A stretch of 64,000 nucleotides of DNA from Plasmodium malariae. Its lineage: Eukaryota; Apicomplexa; Aconoidasida; Haemosporida; Plasmodiidae. The position numbers and the translations under genes were made by a program. Of this stretch, positions 10,021 to 22,933 are shown piece by piece. The stretch lies in the NCBI RefSeq assembly GCF_900090045.1, contig NC_041784.1, positions 1,433,501 through 1,497,500 on the forward strand, given 5' to 3'. Within the stretch, counting starts at the first letter, position 1, and every line of letters starts with the position of its first letter. The notes beneath the pieces are model-generated. The model was not told the origin of the DNA. It worked only from the letters and a program-made list of their open reading frames with translations, and did no database searches.

Positions 10021-13000
10021 TACTTACTCAGAAAGTTAGATATGGACGAGTCCAGTATATCATAATATTCAAACAAATTATATATGCAAACAACTAGCGC
10101 ATTCGGGGTTACATATAAGGTAAAGGAGTTTTTTTTTTGTGCGCAAATTCGAATCATTTTATACTTGATTAAATTTGGAAATTTCATTTTCTCTTCGAAA
10201 GAAAATAAATTATCTAGTCCACTAATGCTGAACTCACCTAGGTCCTTTATTAAATTCTTGATCTGAAAAAAAGTGCAATGGGGAAGGAAAAAAAAAAATA
10301 AAAATAAATAAAAATAAATATATGGATAAATATACGAATAAATATATGAATAAATAAATGAATAAATATATGAATAAATATATGAATAAATAAATGAATA
10401 AATAAATGAATAAATAAATGAATAAATATATGAATAAATATATGAATAAATAATCAACGTCAATGTTGAACGTCACGCAGTTCAGTTGTGTTGACATCGA
10501 AATGAGGGTGAGCCGTGAAATGGGCAAATAAGCATGACGTAGGTACGTGCATACAAATACGTGTATATGGGTATGTGGGTGTATATGGGTATGTGGGTGT
10601 ATATGGGTATGTGGGTGTATGTGGGCATATGTGTACATCTGTACGTATGTATGTGTGTATATGAATATATCTGTATGCATGGAACGATTGGGGCCCCGTG
10701 AAAGACTTGCCTGGTACTCATATTTGGTGGATAGCACGTCGATGTACTGAGAATCCCTGTAGTTGTAAATATTATGAAATAGGATAGGGGTAAAACATAT
10801 TTCCTTTGTGCTATTTATAGTAATTAATATATAATCGGTTAAGTACATTTTTATTATATTAGACCCTTTCATTTTATCAATAGTAAGGAGAGTATTATTA
10901 CGAGTGTAATTTATATTTTTGAAAAGGTAGCTGTTCAGGTAAAAAAAGAAATTGACTGCTCTTAGTGTATGTAAAAAAGGGAATTTTAAAATGTACATAA
11001 TATTATCTTCAGATATCATTATATATGTATTATTACAATAAACAACATCAATTATGTTACTCTTTGGATATTTCAATTTTTTAAAAATAAAAGTACTATT
11101 TGTTTCTGTACTGTTCATATTTTTTTCATTTTTCTGTAAAATATTTATGCAGCTTTTTTGTTTTTTATATATCCAAAAATATATTTCTTTATTTTCAAAT
11201 AGTATACATCCATGATTACAACAAGTCCCACTAATTAAAACTTTGGGTTTCGAATTAATTAATTTTTTTTTAAATTTTACATTTTCAGAAATTCGGATAT
11301 ATATAAAATAATTTTTATTTTTTTTTATTTTTTTTTCATTATTTATTAATTTGTTCATATTTTGTTCTTCCAGATATCTGAAAATGTAGTTCTCTCCAAG
11401 TTGTTCATTTTTACCATTATTCACACACATTATTTTTTTGGAAATATGTTCAGAATATTTTAAAGAATTATTATTATATTGTATTTCTCCTTTGTTACAA
11501 GGATTATTAGCAGCATTATCATTAACCATTTTTTTTTTTTTCTGTCTCTTTCCATTTTGTAATTCGAAGGAACTATAGTCGTAGTTATTTTCCTTTCTCT
11601 TGCACGTTTCTCTTTCATTCAGTTTCGGTAATTCACTCCAGCTGTTCGTGGCAACTGGATGGATCATACTGCTGCTATGTTTTTCATCAACCGTGTTAAA
11701 TGGTACACGTGTATGTGCTATAGCGCCTTGCTGCAAAATGAGTTTACTCTTCGTGCTGGCACTCGTCCCACTTGTTACCCTCTCCCCGTTCACTGAGTTC
11801 TCTATATTTAATTTCCTCTTCTCTTTTGTCGACTTCCCCCCATTCGTTATCTTCTCCCCTCTCACAACACTTAAACTTCCATTTGACAAACCCGTAAATG
11901 TTGTTATACCATACTTCTTACTCTCATCGGAGTAACCCTTGGAGAAATTCCTGGGGCAGATATGATTCGTACCCTGTTTGTAATTCTCATCATAAAAATG
12001 GCAATTAGTCATATGTACAGGCTTGTCACTTCCACTTGTATATTCCATTGTTTTGAAGGTAGAATTATAAGATAACTCAAAAATAGTTGAATATTTTAAA
12101 TCATCGTTACAATTTTGTATGTCTTGTTCATTTAGTTCAGGGAGACTGACTAAAATAGTACTGAATTGTAAATTCTGGTGAACGAGCTGTGAAGGAATAA
12201 TCATTTTAATTTGTTTAATTAACATTTTATTTGAATTCTTATTATTGTTAAGACCTAGATATAAATTTTTTTTGCTATCTATTAAACTAACTCCAAAAAA
12301 GTGTATAGGATCTAATGGATAATTTTCTGTTAATAGTTCGTCATGTGTTTTCCTGTTTATGTCCTCATTCTTCTTCTCTCCATTAACAGGTTCATTTCCA
12401 TTTTCATAAACATTATTTTGATTGGATGTGTCAAAATATATATCACCCTTATAATTACATGATACTATTTGAATATCTGTAATTTCATTACTTGTTGGTA
12501 TTTCTAAATTCTTCCATTCATTAAAATGGTCTAAATGCCATAAGTATCTGCTATGATTATAGACATACAATTTATTATTAGATAAGTATACTAATATATG
12601 CCATCTTGAAAAATAAATTAATTTAATGAAATTATTTTCAAATATATAACTATTAAACAAGTACATATTCATATGAATTCCCAAGTGTGGTTTAAATCTT
12701 TTCTTGTTAAATACCACCGTTTCATTTGCAAATCTAGCGAATGCCCCCCCGAAGCATGCAAAGTTTTTACCCACGTTGTATTTCCCCATCACATGGGACA
12801 GCTCCTTGACATCTCGTTCTGCATTCGGATATGAGAAAACAAATAAAATGAAACACATAAAAGGAAATATGTGTAATGTAACAAGTGTAGTGTAACAGGT
12901 GTTATATAACAAGCAAAATAGATGCAGTATATAGATGGAAAAACAAATAGGTGGACTTATCCTTGCGTGCACACATACCACAAATTGCCCGCCGCCTTTT

Positions 13001-13304
13001 GCTAAAACGCTACATTGTACGGGGGGGAAATGCCAGTGATATCGCACTCACCACAGTTCTCTCTTTAAATTCCCTCATTTTTTCGTATATTTATATGTTT
13101 GTATATTTAGTTTCCCACTCGTTTACCCACTCATCTGCTCACATATTTTTTTTAATTTTTTTTTTTTTTTGTTGAACGCATACCTGAGAAGGTCCTCATT
13201 TTTTTGCTCTGAAAATCTGTGGCATCCGTTTCATTGTCATCTTGATCCATTTGTGTGTAGTTATTTTCTACACGACTGTATTCCCTATTTCTATAACCAA
13301 TCAT
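9621..13304 (-). CDS. Large conserved-looking protein of unknown function, multi-exon
   Basis: Exons on the minus strand are 13184-13304 (starts MIGYRNREYS, ends phase 1), 10711-12818, 10028-10262 and probably 9621-9688. Splice phases agree at every junction. The 10263-10710 intron has a GC donor (CAG|GCAAGT) and a TTTCAG acceptor, and the 10028 exon ends at a strong GTAAGTAC. The large exon (702 codons) alternates beta-strand-like stretches (VVYCNNTYIMISEDNIMYIL, LISGTCCNHGCILFENKEIY) with charged disordered inserts. This suggests a degenerate beta-propeller interrupted by low complexity. The later exons look helical. I do not recognise the family; a cell-cycle or trafficking scaffold with an N-terminal propeller is possible. 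The 3' end is not fixed and may reach about 7.8 kb. Confidence 0.6.
10263..10710 (-). other. GC-AG intron carrying two tandem arrays
   Basis: In the sense of the gene the donor is CAG|GCAAGT and the acceptor is a T-run ending TTTCAG, joining codons in phase 0. No phase-0 GT donor is available in the neighbouring bases. Inside are an AATAAATATATG array (12 bp unit, about 10305-10450) and a GTATATGGGTATGTGGGT array (18 bp unit, about 10560-10630). Confidence 0.6.
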
Positions 13305-13438
13305 GGTTATTCGATACAAGTGCACAGATTTCCAATTTTTTTTTTTTTTTTTTGATTATTTTGCAAACGCTACAAAAAATCAGTTTTCATTCAAAATAGG
13401 TGGTGCATACTTTTATAAGGTAACATTTGAACCCAGGG

Positions 13439-13473
<35 letters not shown>

Positions 13474-14330
13474 GGGGGAGAGGGTATTTGTCTACCCTAT
13501 TTTACCGTATTATTTTCCTGTATGCTGTTCTGAGTTGTTACACAATATTTTATGTCGCTCTTCACTGAGATACAATATTTATTGATGCTTTTACTTTTTT
13601 TCCAAAAATTTTCATTGCTTTAAAAGGGAAGCCCCCCAAAATATTTTCACATTCATAAAAAATTGTAATAATTGTAGTATGTTGTTTTGTAATTAACTTG
13701 ATTTAGCTTAAATCAGTTTAATTTAATTCGCCTCAATATATAATTTAATTCATTTTATTTTAATTTAATTCAGTTTAATTCAATTTAGTTCAGTTTAATT
13801 CAATTTATTTCAGTTTAATTCAATTTAATTTAATTTTTTTATTTTTTTTTTTCTTTTTCTTTTTCTTTTTTTACTTTTTTTCAAATTATTCATACCGTTG
13901 TGGCGTATTTAAGCAGTATTTTTTTCTTTTTTTTTTTTTTTAGGAAAATTAGTAAGTACAATACATTTTTTCAATTTTTCTGTCCTACCGAGCACAATAG
14001 GAAAAAGCATGTATAGTAAAATCATGTAGGTGTATGCAAAAATGTGAGAAAAAAGAAAAAAAAAAAAAAAAAAAATAAGAACGATCAAGTATGCACTCGT
14101 TAAAACTGCAAAAAAACAACTTGAATTTTATATTGGTTTGCTTTACTTTGTTTCATTTTCGTTTTGTTATATTTTATATTATTTTGTTCATTTATGTTTC
14201 AACTTTTTTTTTTTTTTTTTTGAAAAATGAATATTTTTACAAACGCTGAAGTAGCTTTTGTGGCTTACTCTACTTACACAATACAAAAGCTTGAAAATAG
14301 AGAGAACCACTAATTTTATAAAACATTTAA

Positions 14331-14362
<32 letters not shown>

Positions 14363-14562
14363 CTATTTTTAGCCTCTACCTTATATCTTTAATTATTTAT
14401 ATCTTTTTATAGTTTTCTTTTCTTTTTTTTTTTTTTTATATTATTATCCTTTTATCACTTTTAAACATGTTATTATACTATATTAACATATTCTTTGCAT
14501 ACACACACATGCTATAATGTGTATATTTTATTTTACTATATAAAGAGAACAGCTACTTCATT
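13305..14562. other. Upstream region of the large minus-strand gene
   Basis: Poly(dA:dT) tracts are prominent (13439-13470, 14205-14221, 14336-14361). An AATTTAATTCAGTTT-type array lies at about 13690-13835. These are the usual base composition of Plasmodium promoters. I see no coding segment here. Confidence 0.55.
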
Positions 14563-14862
14563 TTATCTCCTCTTTATTCTGTCATTAATCTTTTTTATGC
14601 TATGAAAAAATAAAAAACAATCCTGATATATGCAACCTTCAACTTTTTTGTAGTTTTTAAGGACTACGAAAAAGGCAAGCATTTGCATGACCGAGAAGAC
14701 GCAGTGATTGCGCAGTGATTGGGCAGTGATTGCGCAGTGATTACGCAGGGACGTATGGGTACTACATGTATATGTATATATAATAGTGAACACGCAAAAT
14801 CAAATAAAAAAAAAAGACAACTATAGGGCCTGTAACGATATCAGCGTTAGACGAGAAAACAT
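14563..14862 (-). CDS. Candidate small two-exon gene (79 aa)
   Basis: Exon 1 is 14822-14862 (MFSRLTLISLQAL) and exon 2 is 14563-14761. They are joined across a 60-base intron with a GTTGTC donor, T-run and TGTAG acceptor, phase 2 to phase 2, closing at TAA. The first exon resembles an organellar targeting start. The second ends with a hydrophobic stretch followed by KKINDRIKRR. The middle of exon 2 crosses four copies of an 11 bp repeat, which weakens the case because repeats can be open by chance. The last 41 codons alone (from the ATG at 14688) are the best-supported part. No homologue recognised. Confidence 0.35.
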
Positions 14863-15934
14863 AAATACCCGAAAGGGACATATCAACTATTAGACGAACG
14901 AATGAACAAACGAATCAACAAGCAAAATACAAATTAAATTTTAAGTGAGACAGCAACTTATCGCATTTTAGCCAATAAAAGAAAAGAAGAAAAAGAGGCT
15001 TCATATATTGTATGTAACATTTTGGTGATTTGTACTTTTATTTTCAAAGTTTTTTCCTTTTTTCCTTTTTTTTTTTTTTTTTTTTTTTTGACACGCTTGT
15101 TTGCAAATAATTTAAAGCTTTCTATATAATTTTAAATAATTTTTTTTTAAATAAGCAAAATAATATTAACTGTTCATAATTTTTTTTTTTTTTTTTTTTT
15201 TTTTGCACGTTATGTACATTAAGAGCATAGTATCTGATTTCAATACGTTGTTACAAAAGTGAAAAAATATTTGTACATAAATTTTGTACCTAATAATAGC
15301 AAACGGAAGTTAAACAGAAAGATTCGAAGTGGGACAGGTAGTCATCACATACTATATTAAGTGTATGAAATCAAAAAGTTGGGAAGCACAGGGGTTAAAA
15401 CAAAATAAATCATTTTGAGCAGGAAATGGAAGTAAAGACAAGAAGAAAACATACAAAAAACACTATAGAATAAAGGAGAGAAAAGAAATGCAAAATAAAC
15501 TGAAGAAACAAAAAAGGAAAGCTTAAATGAACGTACATGAAAATATGCACATAAATTGCAATACAGGTAGAAGTGCAAAAAGGGCAGTACATCAATACAT
15601 GTGAACTTCCCCTCGACAACTGCATGAGGATATAGTAGTTTCTTTTTTTTTTTTTATTTTCTTTGTTGAAAAAGTTTAACAAAGGTACAATGCTACATTC
15701 TCAAATTAGTAAAATGAGAATTAAAAAAAAAAAAAAAAAAAAAAAAAATATACAACTTGTTACATTTAAGTAGCTATATATTGGAACAATAATAAAGCGT
15801 TGAAGTATTAATAAAATAAAAAAAATGCTATACATTATTTTCCCCCATTTTAAAAGTTGATCAATGTATACATGTATGTATGTATGTACCTACATATATA
15901 ATCGTACACTTTCATATTTTTCAGTACTAATGAA
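14863..15934. other. Upstream region of the 1.4-kilo-residue gene, with coding-like bits
   Basis: Poly(dT) tracts lie at about 15069-15089 and 15180-15204, and poly(dA) at 15723-15747. Between them the plus strand has short purine-rich, coding-like stretches. One is MYIKSIVSDFNTLLQK from about 15208. Another, near 15361-15530, includes KKHYRIKERKEMQNK but carries in-frame stops. They could be upstream exons, a small gene or transcribed leader. I could not connect them. Confidence 0.3.
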
Positions 15935-18900
15935 ATGCTCGAAAAACGCACGTTTCCTGCTAAATTCATGTTTGATAGAGGAGTAGCCTCCCTTTTTTTG
16001 TTTCATTTAAAACAAAAGGATAAGATAACATTTTGTAAATTTTCAACGAGGAAAACGCTTATTTATGAACACATTGCTGATGGGGAGGATTTCTTATCAC
16101 AAAAGGGAAAAACAATTTATGCTCTCGTTAATTATACCTATGTAAATGCAAAACTTCGTGAAATAAACCACTATTTGAAGAGTAGTAACAGCGCAAATAA
16201 TAACTCCAATATAAGTTACAATCATTTTTTCCAAATAAGTAATAACACTGCAGGCTTAGCGAATAATCATATTAGCAACGATGCCAACGTATATCGATTT
16301 AACGCAGTCGACATAGTTGAGAGGGATGACAGAGGTGATAGGAAAGACAGGGATGACAATGTAAACACAGTTGGTGGAATTCATAGCAATGACCACCTTG
16401 ACCGAGCAGTAGAAAACTTATATATCTTGTGTGTTAAGGGAAACATAGATGAATCAGACGAAAGGATTAGGCACTATGTGAATGTTGTATTAAATTACAT
16501 AAATGAATATATGGAAGAAGTAACAAGTGACAACTTAAAAAATAAAGGTGCAGAAAAATATAATGAGAAAAAAAATAAAAAATTTTTAAGCATTAATAGC
16601 TATTTATTGTTCTTAAACATTTTAAGAGTACTAGATAGAAAAAAAGAATTTAAAAATTTACTGAAATTAGTTAGCCAAAATATTCACTTCTTATCTATAG
16701 ACATCGTTAGGAGGATAGCTTTTATTCACGATTTAAAAAAAGAGCATTCTTTTTTTTTTAAAGAAGTTTTAAATTATATTTATACTATTATACAATGTAA
16801 CAATGAATTGTATTATAGAGAAATGCAAAATGTTAATATATGTATAAATATATGTACAAATTTTTTTTTTGGGAAAAAATATGTACAGGCAAGGAAAATG
16901 TATGATTATGAAATTAACGAAGATATTATTTATTTATATAATATAAATTACATTTATATAAATCATATTATCACATTTAGTAATATCATACACTCTGAAA
17001 AGAGTATGTATTATCAAGATGAAATGTATACAGGGAAAGAACTAGATATACCAAAAGACGACAAAGGAGAAGAAGAATCATCAATGCAGAAAAATCGTGA
17101 TATGATGTATTTATCCTTGTCGTCACATGACTTTACAGATATGCACAAAAAATTGAATAAACGATATACCTCCAATCTTAACAAAGAAGAACATACGAAT
17201 GCAACAGTTAGTTTACACGATGAAACTGTAATGATGACAATGACAAATAAAAACAAAGATGCAACGTATAATTATACCCAAAGAGAAAAAAGGAATAATA
17301 AAATGAGTTCATCTACAAGTAATCATAATGATGATGATGCAAAAGAAATATATAATTGCAGATCAACTGATCATCTAAATATACGTACAACATACGCGGA
17401 TGATTTTAATTTTAATTATTACATGATTGATACAATTTACGTTCTCTTTAATTATTACATGAACTTATCAGAAAAGAAAAAAAACGATAAAAATAATCTT
17501 TCTTTTTTTTTTTTTTTACCGGACATAAAGAATAATATTATGAATATAGTTTTGAATTTTATTACTACTTTAAAAGATGAGCTAAATAAAAACAAACAAC
17601 TGAAAAATAAGAAAATAATTGCCTCTTTAGAAAGAGTTTTAAAGCTAGGTTATGCATTTCAAGTACCGTTTAAGTTAGAGCCTTTCATCTTCTACTATTT
17701 GAACGTTTTGTTGGTCAGCAAATTTGATCTCTCTTTACTAGACAACATAAAAATATTAGCTATTTTTAGGGAAGTGCATAATATGAATAGGGGGAGCAAC
17801 ATGAACAGGACAGGTAAAATGGAAGTGGCAAAGGAAAGAATAAACGAAGGGGAAAACGACATAGCTAAAAGGGAAGAGGAAAGAGTAAACGAAGGGGAAA
17901 ACGGCATAGCTAAAAGGGAAGAGGAAAGGGTAAATGAAGGGAAGAGTATCACCTCTGAAAAGGTGGAAGAAGAAAATACGATTCTTCCTGATGAGATAGC
18001 CAAAATAAAAATATACACAGGACAGGCGGAAAAAAATCCCAAAAAAAAAAAAAAAAAATTTGATCTATGTTCATCAAGTCAATTTAATACAAAATTAAGT
18101 AGCTATATACATGCCCCTAACGAGATGTACAACGCAAATAGTTATCTATTGGATAACATGATCAAGTTAGTTTTTGATAACCTAAAAAAGTGTTTACATA
18201 CATCAAAAGGTAGTGACATATGTATGTTAATACCGATAGTTTATGAATTTCATAAATATATGGATGAAGAGTTAAAAAATATATTAACCGTTCAGGTAAC
18301 ATGTAACAGAGACAATATAAATGAAACGAACTTCATAAATATATTACGCGTATTTTCAAAGATGAAGTATAAGAATGAACTTGTTAACAAATTTTTGTAC
18401 AATGTGAAATATTTGGCAAGTTACAAAAAAAGCAATGGGTTAACAAATGAGCAGAGCAGTGATAACGATTCTATGCAGAACGTTTATTCTTTTTTTTTTT
18501 CGTGTCCAAAATTCTTTTTCCTGTTTTTTTATTATAAAAGTAAAAATAATTTATTTACATATAAGGATGTATATTATGTGGAAAACTTTATACAAAATAG
18601 CTTTTTTGAAATGAATGTAAAGGATTTTATTTTTGTTTTATTAATTTATTACAAGAACGGAATAGTTTTACTACCGCAACTGCTGCTCAAAATTTGTGCT
18701 ATTTTTAACAACGGGAAAAAGATTATAAAAAGGGAAGAGCTGCTATTTTGTCTTTTTTTGCTCTCAAAAAATTATTACGCCCTATCAAACAGTGCAAGTG
18801 GAAGAATTGATAGTAGTGGTAATAGCGGTAGTTATTACAGGGCCTTAGGGAATAAAGAGGACAACTTTTTGATGAAAAAAATGAACGTGTTCAGGAAAAG

Positions 18901-21368
18901 CCAGTATACTCAGCATCACATAGACTCTTTTATAAACGTAATTAATGACATTTTATTGTACATTTACGATGATAAGATGATAAATTATCAAGCAGACCTG
19001 ATGAAACATTTACAAGAAGAGGGGAATATAAGAAATACTGTTGAAGGGGAAGGAAAAAAAACGAATGATGGTAAGAACAATGAGAAGGAAGAAGCTTATT
19101 CTGAAGATATCAAAGTGATCCATCATAATAACACTTATATGGTCAATTCTGAAATATATACCTGTAAAATGGACTTTAACAGGTTAAAATTAAATTTGAT
19201 AATGATGAAAATATTTTATAACTTATATTATTCCTTTTTCACAATTCGTAATGAAAAAAAAAAAAAAAAAAAAAAAATTCTGAACAGTCATCATGAAAAA
19301 TTATTAACTCATTTATTTTCATGTTTTAATAATAATTTTTCAAAAAATGTAAACGAAATTAAATATATATCCCCCTTATTATATCATTTTAGTTACCTTA
19401 ATATTTATTCTCCATTTTATTTTAAAAAACAAATATGTTACATATTAAAAAATTGCATTATGGATGATCAGCTAGTAAAACATATATTGCTAAGTCATGT
19501 ATTTATGAAACAGAAAATATCAACTGAAATAAAAAAGTATATTAAGGAATATGTAATTACCCATTTTGAACATTTTAGCATGAATCTTCAAGTACTGTTC
19601 TTTAAATTTTGTAATAATTTTTTAAATATGAAAAATATAGAAAATACAGATGAACAAAAGGATAGTTTGTTATTCGATCAGCTGCTAAATAATATATTTT
19701 TAAATTTAGCAAAAATGAAGCCAAACAATTATTTAGATATTTATTTTACCATAAGCAATAATATGGTTAAAGATAAAAAGTATTATATTCAACTATTTTA
19801 TTATATGAACAAGTGTGCTGATCATTATACCGGTGAACAGTTATTGCTAATACTTTTTTACATGTACAAGACAGGTTATAGTAAACCAAAAATACGCAAA
19901 AAAGTAAGAAATTTAATTTTGCATCACCACAAGAAAAGACTAATTAATTTAAGCACCTATATAAAATATATATTGCCACTCGACGAATTTGGTATATATC
20001 ATTTGTTACCAATTAAATTTCAGCAGGTTATTTATGATCAGGTACATTGCGATAGATACGTACACGGGGGAGGGGGGAGGACATTCTAACACATGCGCTA
20101 AGCACATAATATATATATATATATATAGAATAGATAACACACGTACGTACATGTTTTTCTCTATACCTCACAAATTTTTCCATTTTTTGCGTTTTTATAG
20201 CTCGGAGAGGATGTGAAACCGTATGTACGGCAGCCGCTGAAAAATGATGAGGTAAAAAAGCTCAAAAAATAAAAAAAATACAAAAAAGTACAAAAATGAA
20301 AAAACAAGCAAAAAAATGCAAAAAAACGCAAAAAAATGAAAAAACAAACAAAAAAATGCAAAAAAACGCAAATAAAAAGCAAAGAAAGGCAAAAGACTGA
20401 ACATAAAAATTTCTCCATTTAAGACAGCGATTTGAAAACAAAATGACCACAATTAAAAAAAATGTTAAAACATAATAAATGATATTATGTATTTTCGTTT
20501 TTGCCTTTTTTTTTTTTTTTGGAAATTATAGGAAGAAAGGAAAAATTCGCAAATCACAATGGAACATGATCAGGTAATTTTATTCGTTCATATATACTCG
20601 TCATGCTGATGCATATATATATATATACATATATGTTATTATATATACGTTTATGTATGTATATTTGTATGTATATTTGTATGTATATTTGTATGTATAT
20701 ATGTATGTATATATGTACGTATGTACGTATGTATGTATGTACGTATGTACGTATGTATATATGTATGTATATTTGTATGTATGTACGTATGTATGTACGT
20801 ATGTATGTACGTATGTACGTATGTATATATGTATGTATATTTGTATGTATGTACGTATGTATGTACGTATGTATGTACGTATAAGTATATGCAAATGTGA
20901 ATTTACATTATTCCGTTTGCAATTTTGTATGCCGCGTTTGATGTATAAACGTTACAGTATTTTATTTTATAACTTCGTATATATTTAGCTTAACATATTA
21001 CGGTTAGCTAAATTTTATGAACTGTACATAAATAAATTGAACGTGGATAATACACTTTAAATATTTGTTTATATGTATATGAGCATATACATATACGTAT
21101 GTATTAACAATTTATAATTATATACTTTTATTTTTATACATTGATGTGATTAAAAAATACATAAATACTTCTGGGATCAGTTAGTTTCAAAAAGTGTACA
21201 TTACGAAATACATATACATATAATTTACTTAAAATAACAATATATTATTTTATATTTTTCATTATATTTTGTTCAATATAGCAGGATTTTCCTATAGAAA
21301 CAACTGAACAGCAAGATAATGAAGATGCGCCCATATATATCTTTGAACAAATGGTTAAAAGTTATTGA
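15935..21368 (+). CDS. Large helical protein, possible organellar RNA-binding repeat protein
   Basis: Exons are 15935-20041, 20201-20251, 20532-20573 and 21285-21368 (or from 21282, as the acceptor is a TAGCAG tandem). All junctions are phase 0 with GT donors and AG acceptors, giving about 1,427 residues. The protein is strongly helical and Lys/Asn-rich. Interruptions include a 14-residue repeat (NEGENDIAKREEERV, about 17850-17945) and a poly-Lys run. N-terminal residues (FPAKFMFDRGVASLF) could be a targeting sequence. Regular helix pairs across the C-terminal half recall the heptatricopeptide-type repeats of apicomplexan organellar RNA-binding proteins, but no RAP domain is seen and the resemblance is only general. 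The three tiny last exons add an acidic C-terminus ending VKSY. Confidence 0.7.
20280..20900. repeat. Intronic repeats in the 3' part of the 15.9-21.4 kb gene
   Basis: AAAAAATGCAAAAAAACGCA-like units lie at about 20280-20400, in the second intron. A GTAT/GTAC tetranucleotide array lies at about 20653-20885, in the third. The latter is open in several frames on both strands, which yields spurious open frames. Confidence 0.85.
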
Positions 21369-21403
<35 letters not shown>

Positions 21404-22933
21404 TAGGTATGTACAAATGATGTTTTATTTTTCCCATCTCCACCCAATTTTTTTTTTTTTTTTAATTTTATTATAATAAATATTTTACTAAGGTAACCTT
21501 TTTATATAATAATTAAATTTCTCTTTTTATAATAATTTCTTTTTTTTAATCATAATTTCTAATTTCTCATTTTTAATTATAATGGATAAATTTCTCCTTT
21601 TTTAATCGTAATTTCTAATTTCTCATTTTTAATTATAATGGATAAATTTCTCCTTTTTTAATCGTAATTTCTAATTTCTCATTTTTAATTATAATGTATA
21701 AATTTCTCCTTTTTTAATCGTAATTTCTAATTTCTCATTTTTAATTATAATGGATAAATTTCTCCTTTTTTAATAGTAATTTCTAATTTCTCATTTTTTT
21801 ATTATACAGTGTTAAATTTTATTTTTTATGATGGTCAAATTTTACTTGTAATTTCTTCTCTATTTTTCGACAGTGTTATCCTTTTTAAGTGGCAATCAAA
21901 TTATACCTTTTTTTTTTTATTTTATTATAGTATGCCAATTTAATATCAATTTAATATGTCAATTTAATATGTCAATTTAATATGTCAATTTAGTATGTCA
22001 ATTTAGTATGTCAATTTAGTATGTCAATTTAGTTTTTCAATATTTTTATATAAACTTTTTATTGAATTAATATGCTTACAAATATTATTATATTATGAAT
22101 GTTTGTCGAACAATATATTTATTAATATATACTTTTATTCTTATTTATTTTTTTTTTTTTTTTCTTTAAAAATTGCATCGCAATTCAAATTATCAAGATA
22201 CATTTATATATTTCACATTTTTAAAAAAAAGGGGTTAAAAAAAAGAAAAAAAAAATCTTACGTGTACATACAAAATATGTGCAGTTTGTATGTTTTAAAG
22301 TTCATATATATTATAACATGAGTAAATACATAAGTATACATAAATGCATATATACTACATAACAAGTAAAGGTAGAACATTACAGCGGTAAACATGCGAA
22401 TGAAATGATTTGTTTTTGAGAATTCATCTTTATTTAATTTATTTTTTCCATATTTTCCACTTTTTCCATTTATTTTATTATTTTTTTACCTTCTTAAGTA
22501 TGTATGTATTATGCAAGTATGAATGTAAAAATTGATAACGAGCATCCAACTTTTCCATATATATTTGTTTAAAATTGTGAGGCAGGAGGGGCGTATATTT
22601 TTTAAAATTTTTTTGTAAGAACAGTTGAGAGTGTCCTCACTTGCTCGATGAACACACAATCACTACTTGTATAAAAAAAAAAAAAAAAAAAAAAAAATAG
22701 TGTTAACAGAAATTGCCAAAATTTAAATTCAACATTTAAGTGCTTGTAACTACTGTACAACGGTGTAGTAGCCAAACGGTTCAAGTGATAATAAGGGAAT
22801 AAGGGAATAAAGTTAAGGGTTAACCGAGGATTATATATGTATATATATATATATATATACTCTGATATATAGATACACTACCCCCCTAATCCACATTTGC
22901 AGAGTGTGAAATTACAAAATATAGTCTTTTAGA
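21369..22933. other. Spacer with a 56 bp minisatellite and a 13 bp array
   Basis: Between about 21545 and 21800 a 56 bp unit repeats about 4.5 times with near-perfect spacing (CTAATTTCTC recurs at 21559, 21615, 21671, 21727 and 21783). From about 21937 to 22037 a 13 bp unit, AATATGTCAATTT, repeats about seven times. A poly(dA) run sits at 22671-22697. The rest is AT-rich with no coding signal. Confidence 0.8.

Noticed and set aside
10234..10714. Read-through of the large exon into YLFIYLFIY repeats
   Set aside because: The open frame continues into intronic AATAAATA repeat; the GC-AG splice at 10711 gives a non-repetitive continuation.
12819..13047. N-terminal extension of the large minus-strand gene starting MRYHWHFPP
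   Set aside because: This part lies in the first intron; exon 1 at 13184-13304 joins to 12818 with matching phase and removes it.
20601..20988. Overlapping open frames on both strands
   Set aside because: A GTAT/GTAC tetranucleotide array is open in nearly all frames; it lies in an intron of the 15.9-21.4 kb gene.
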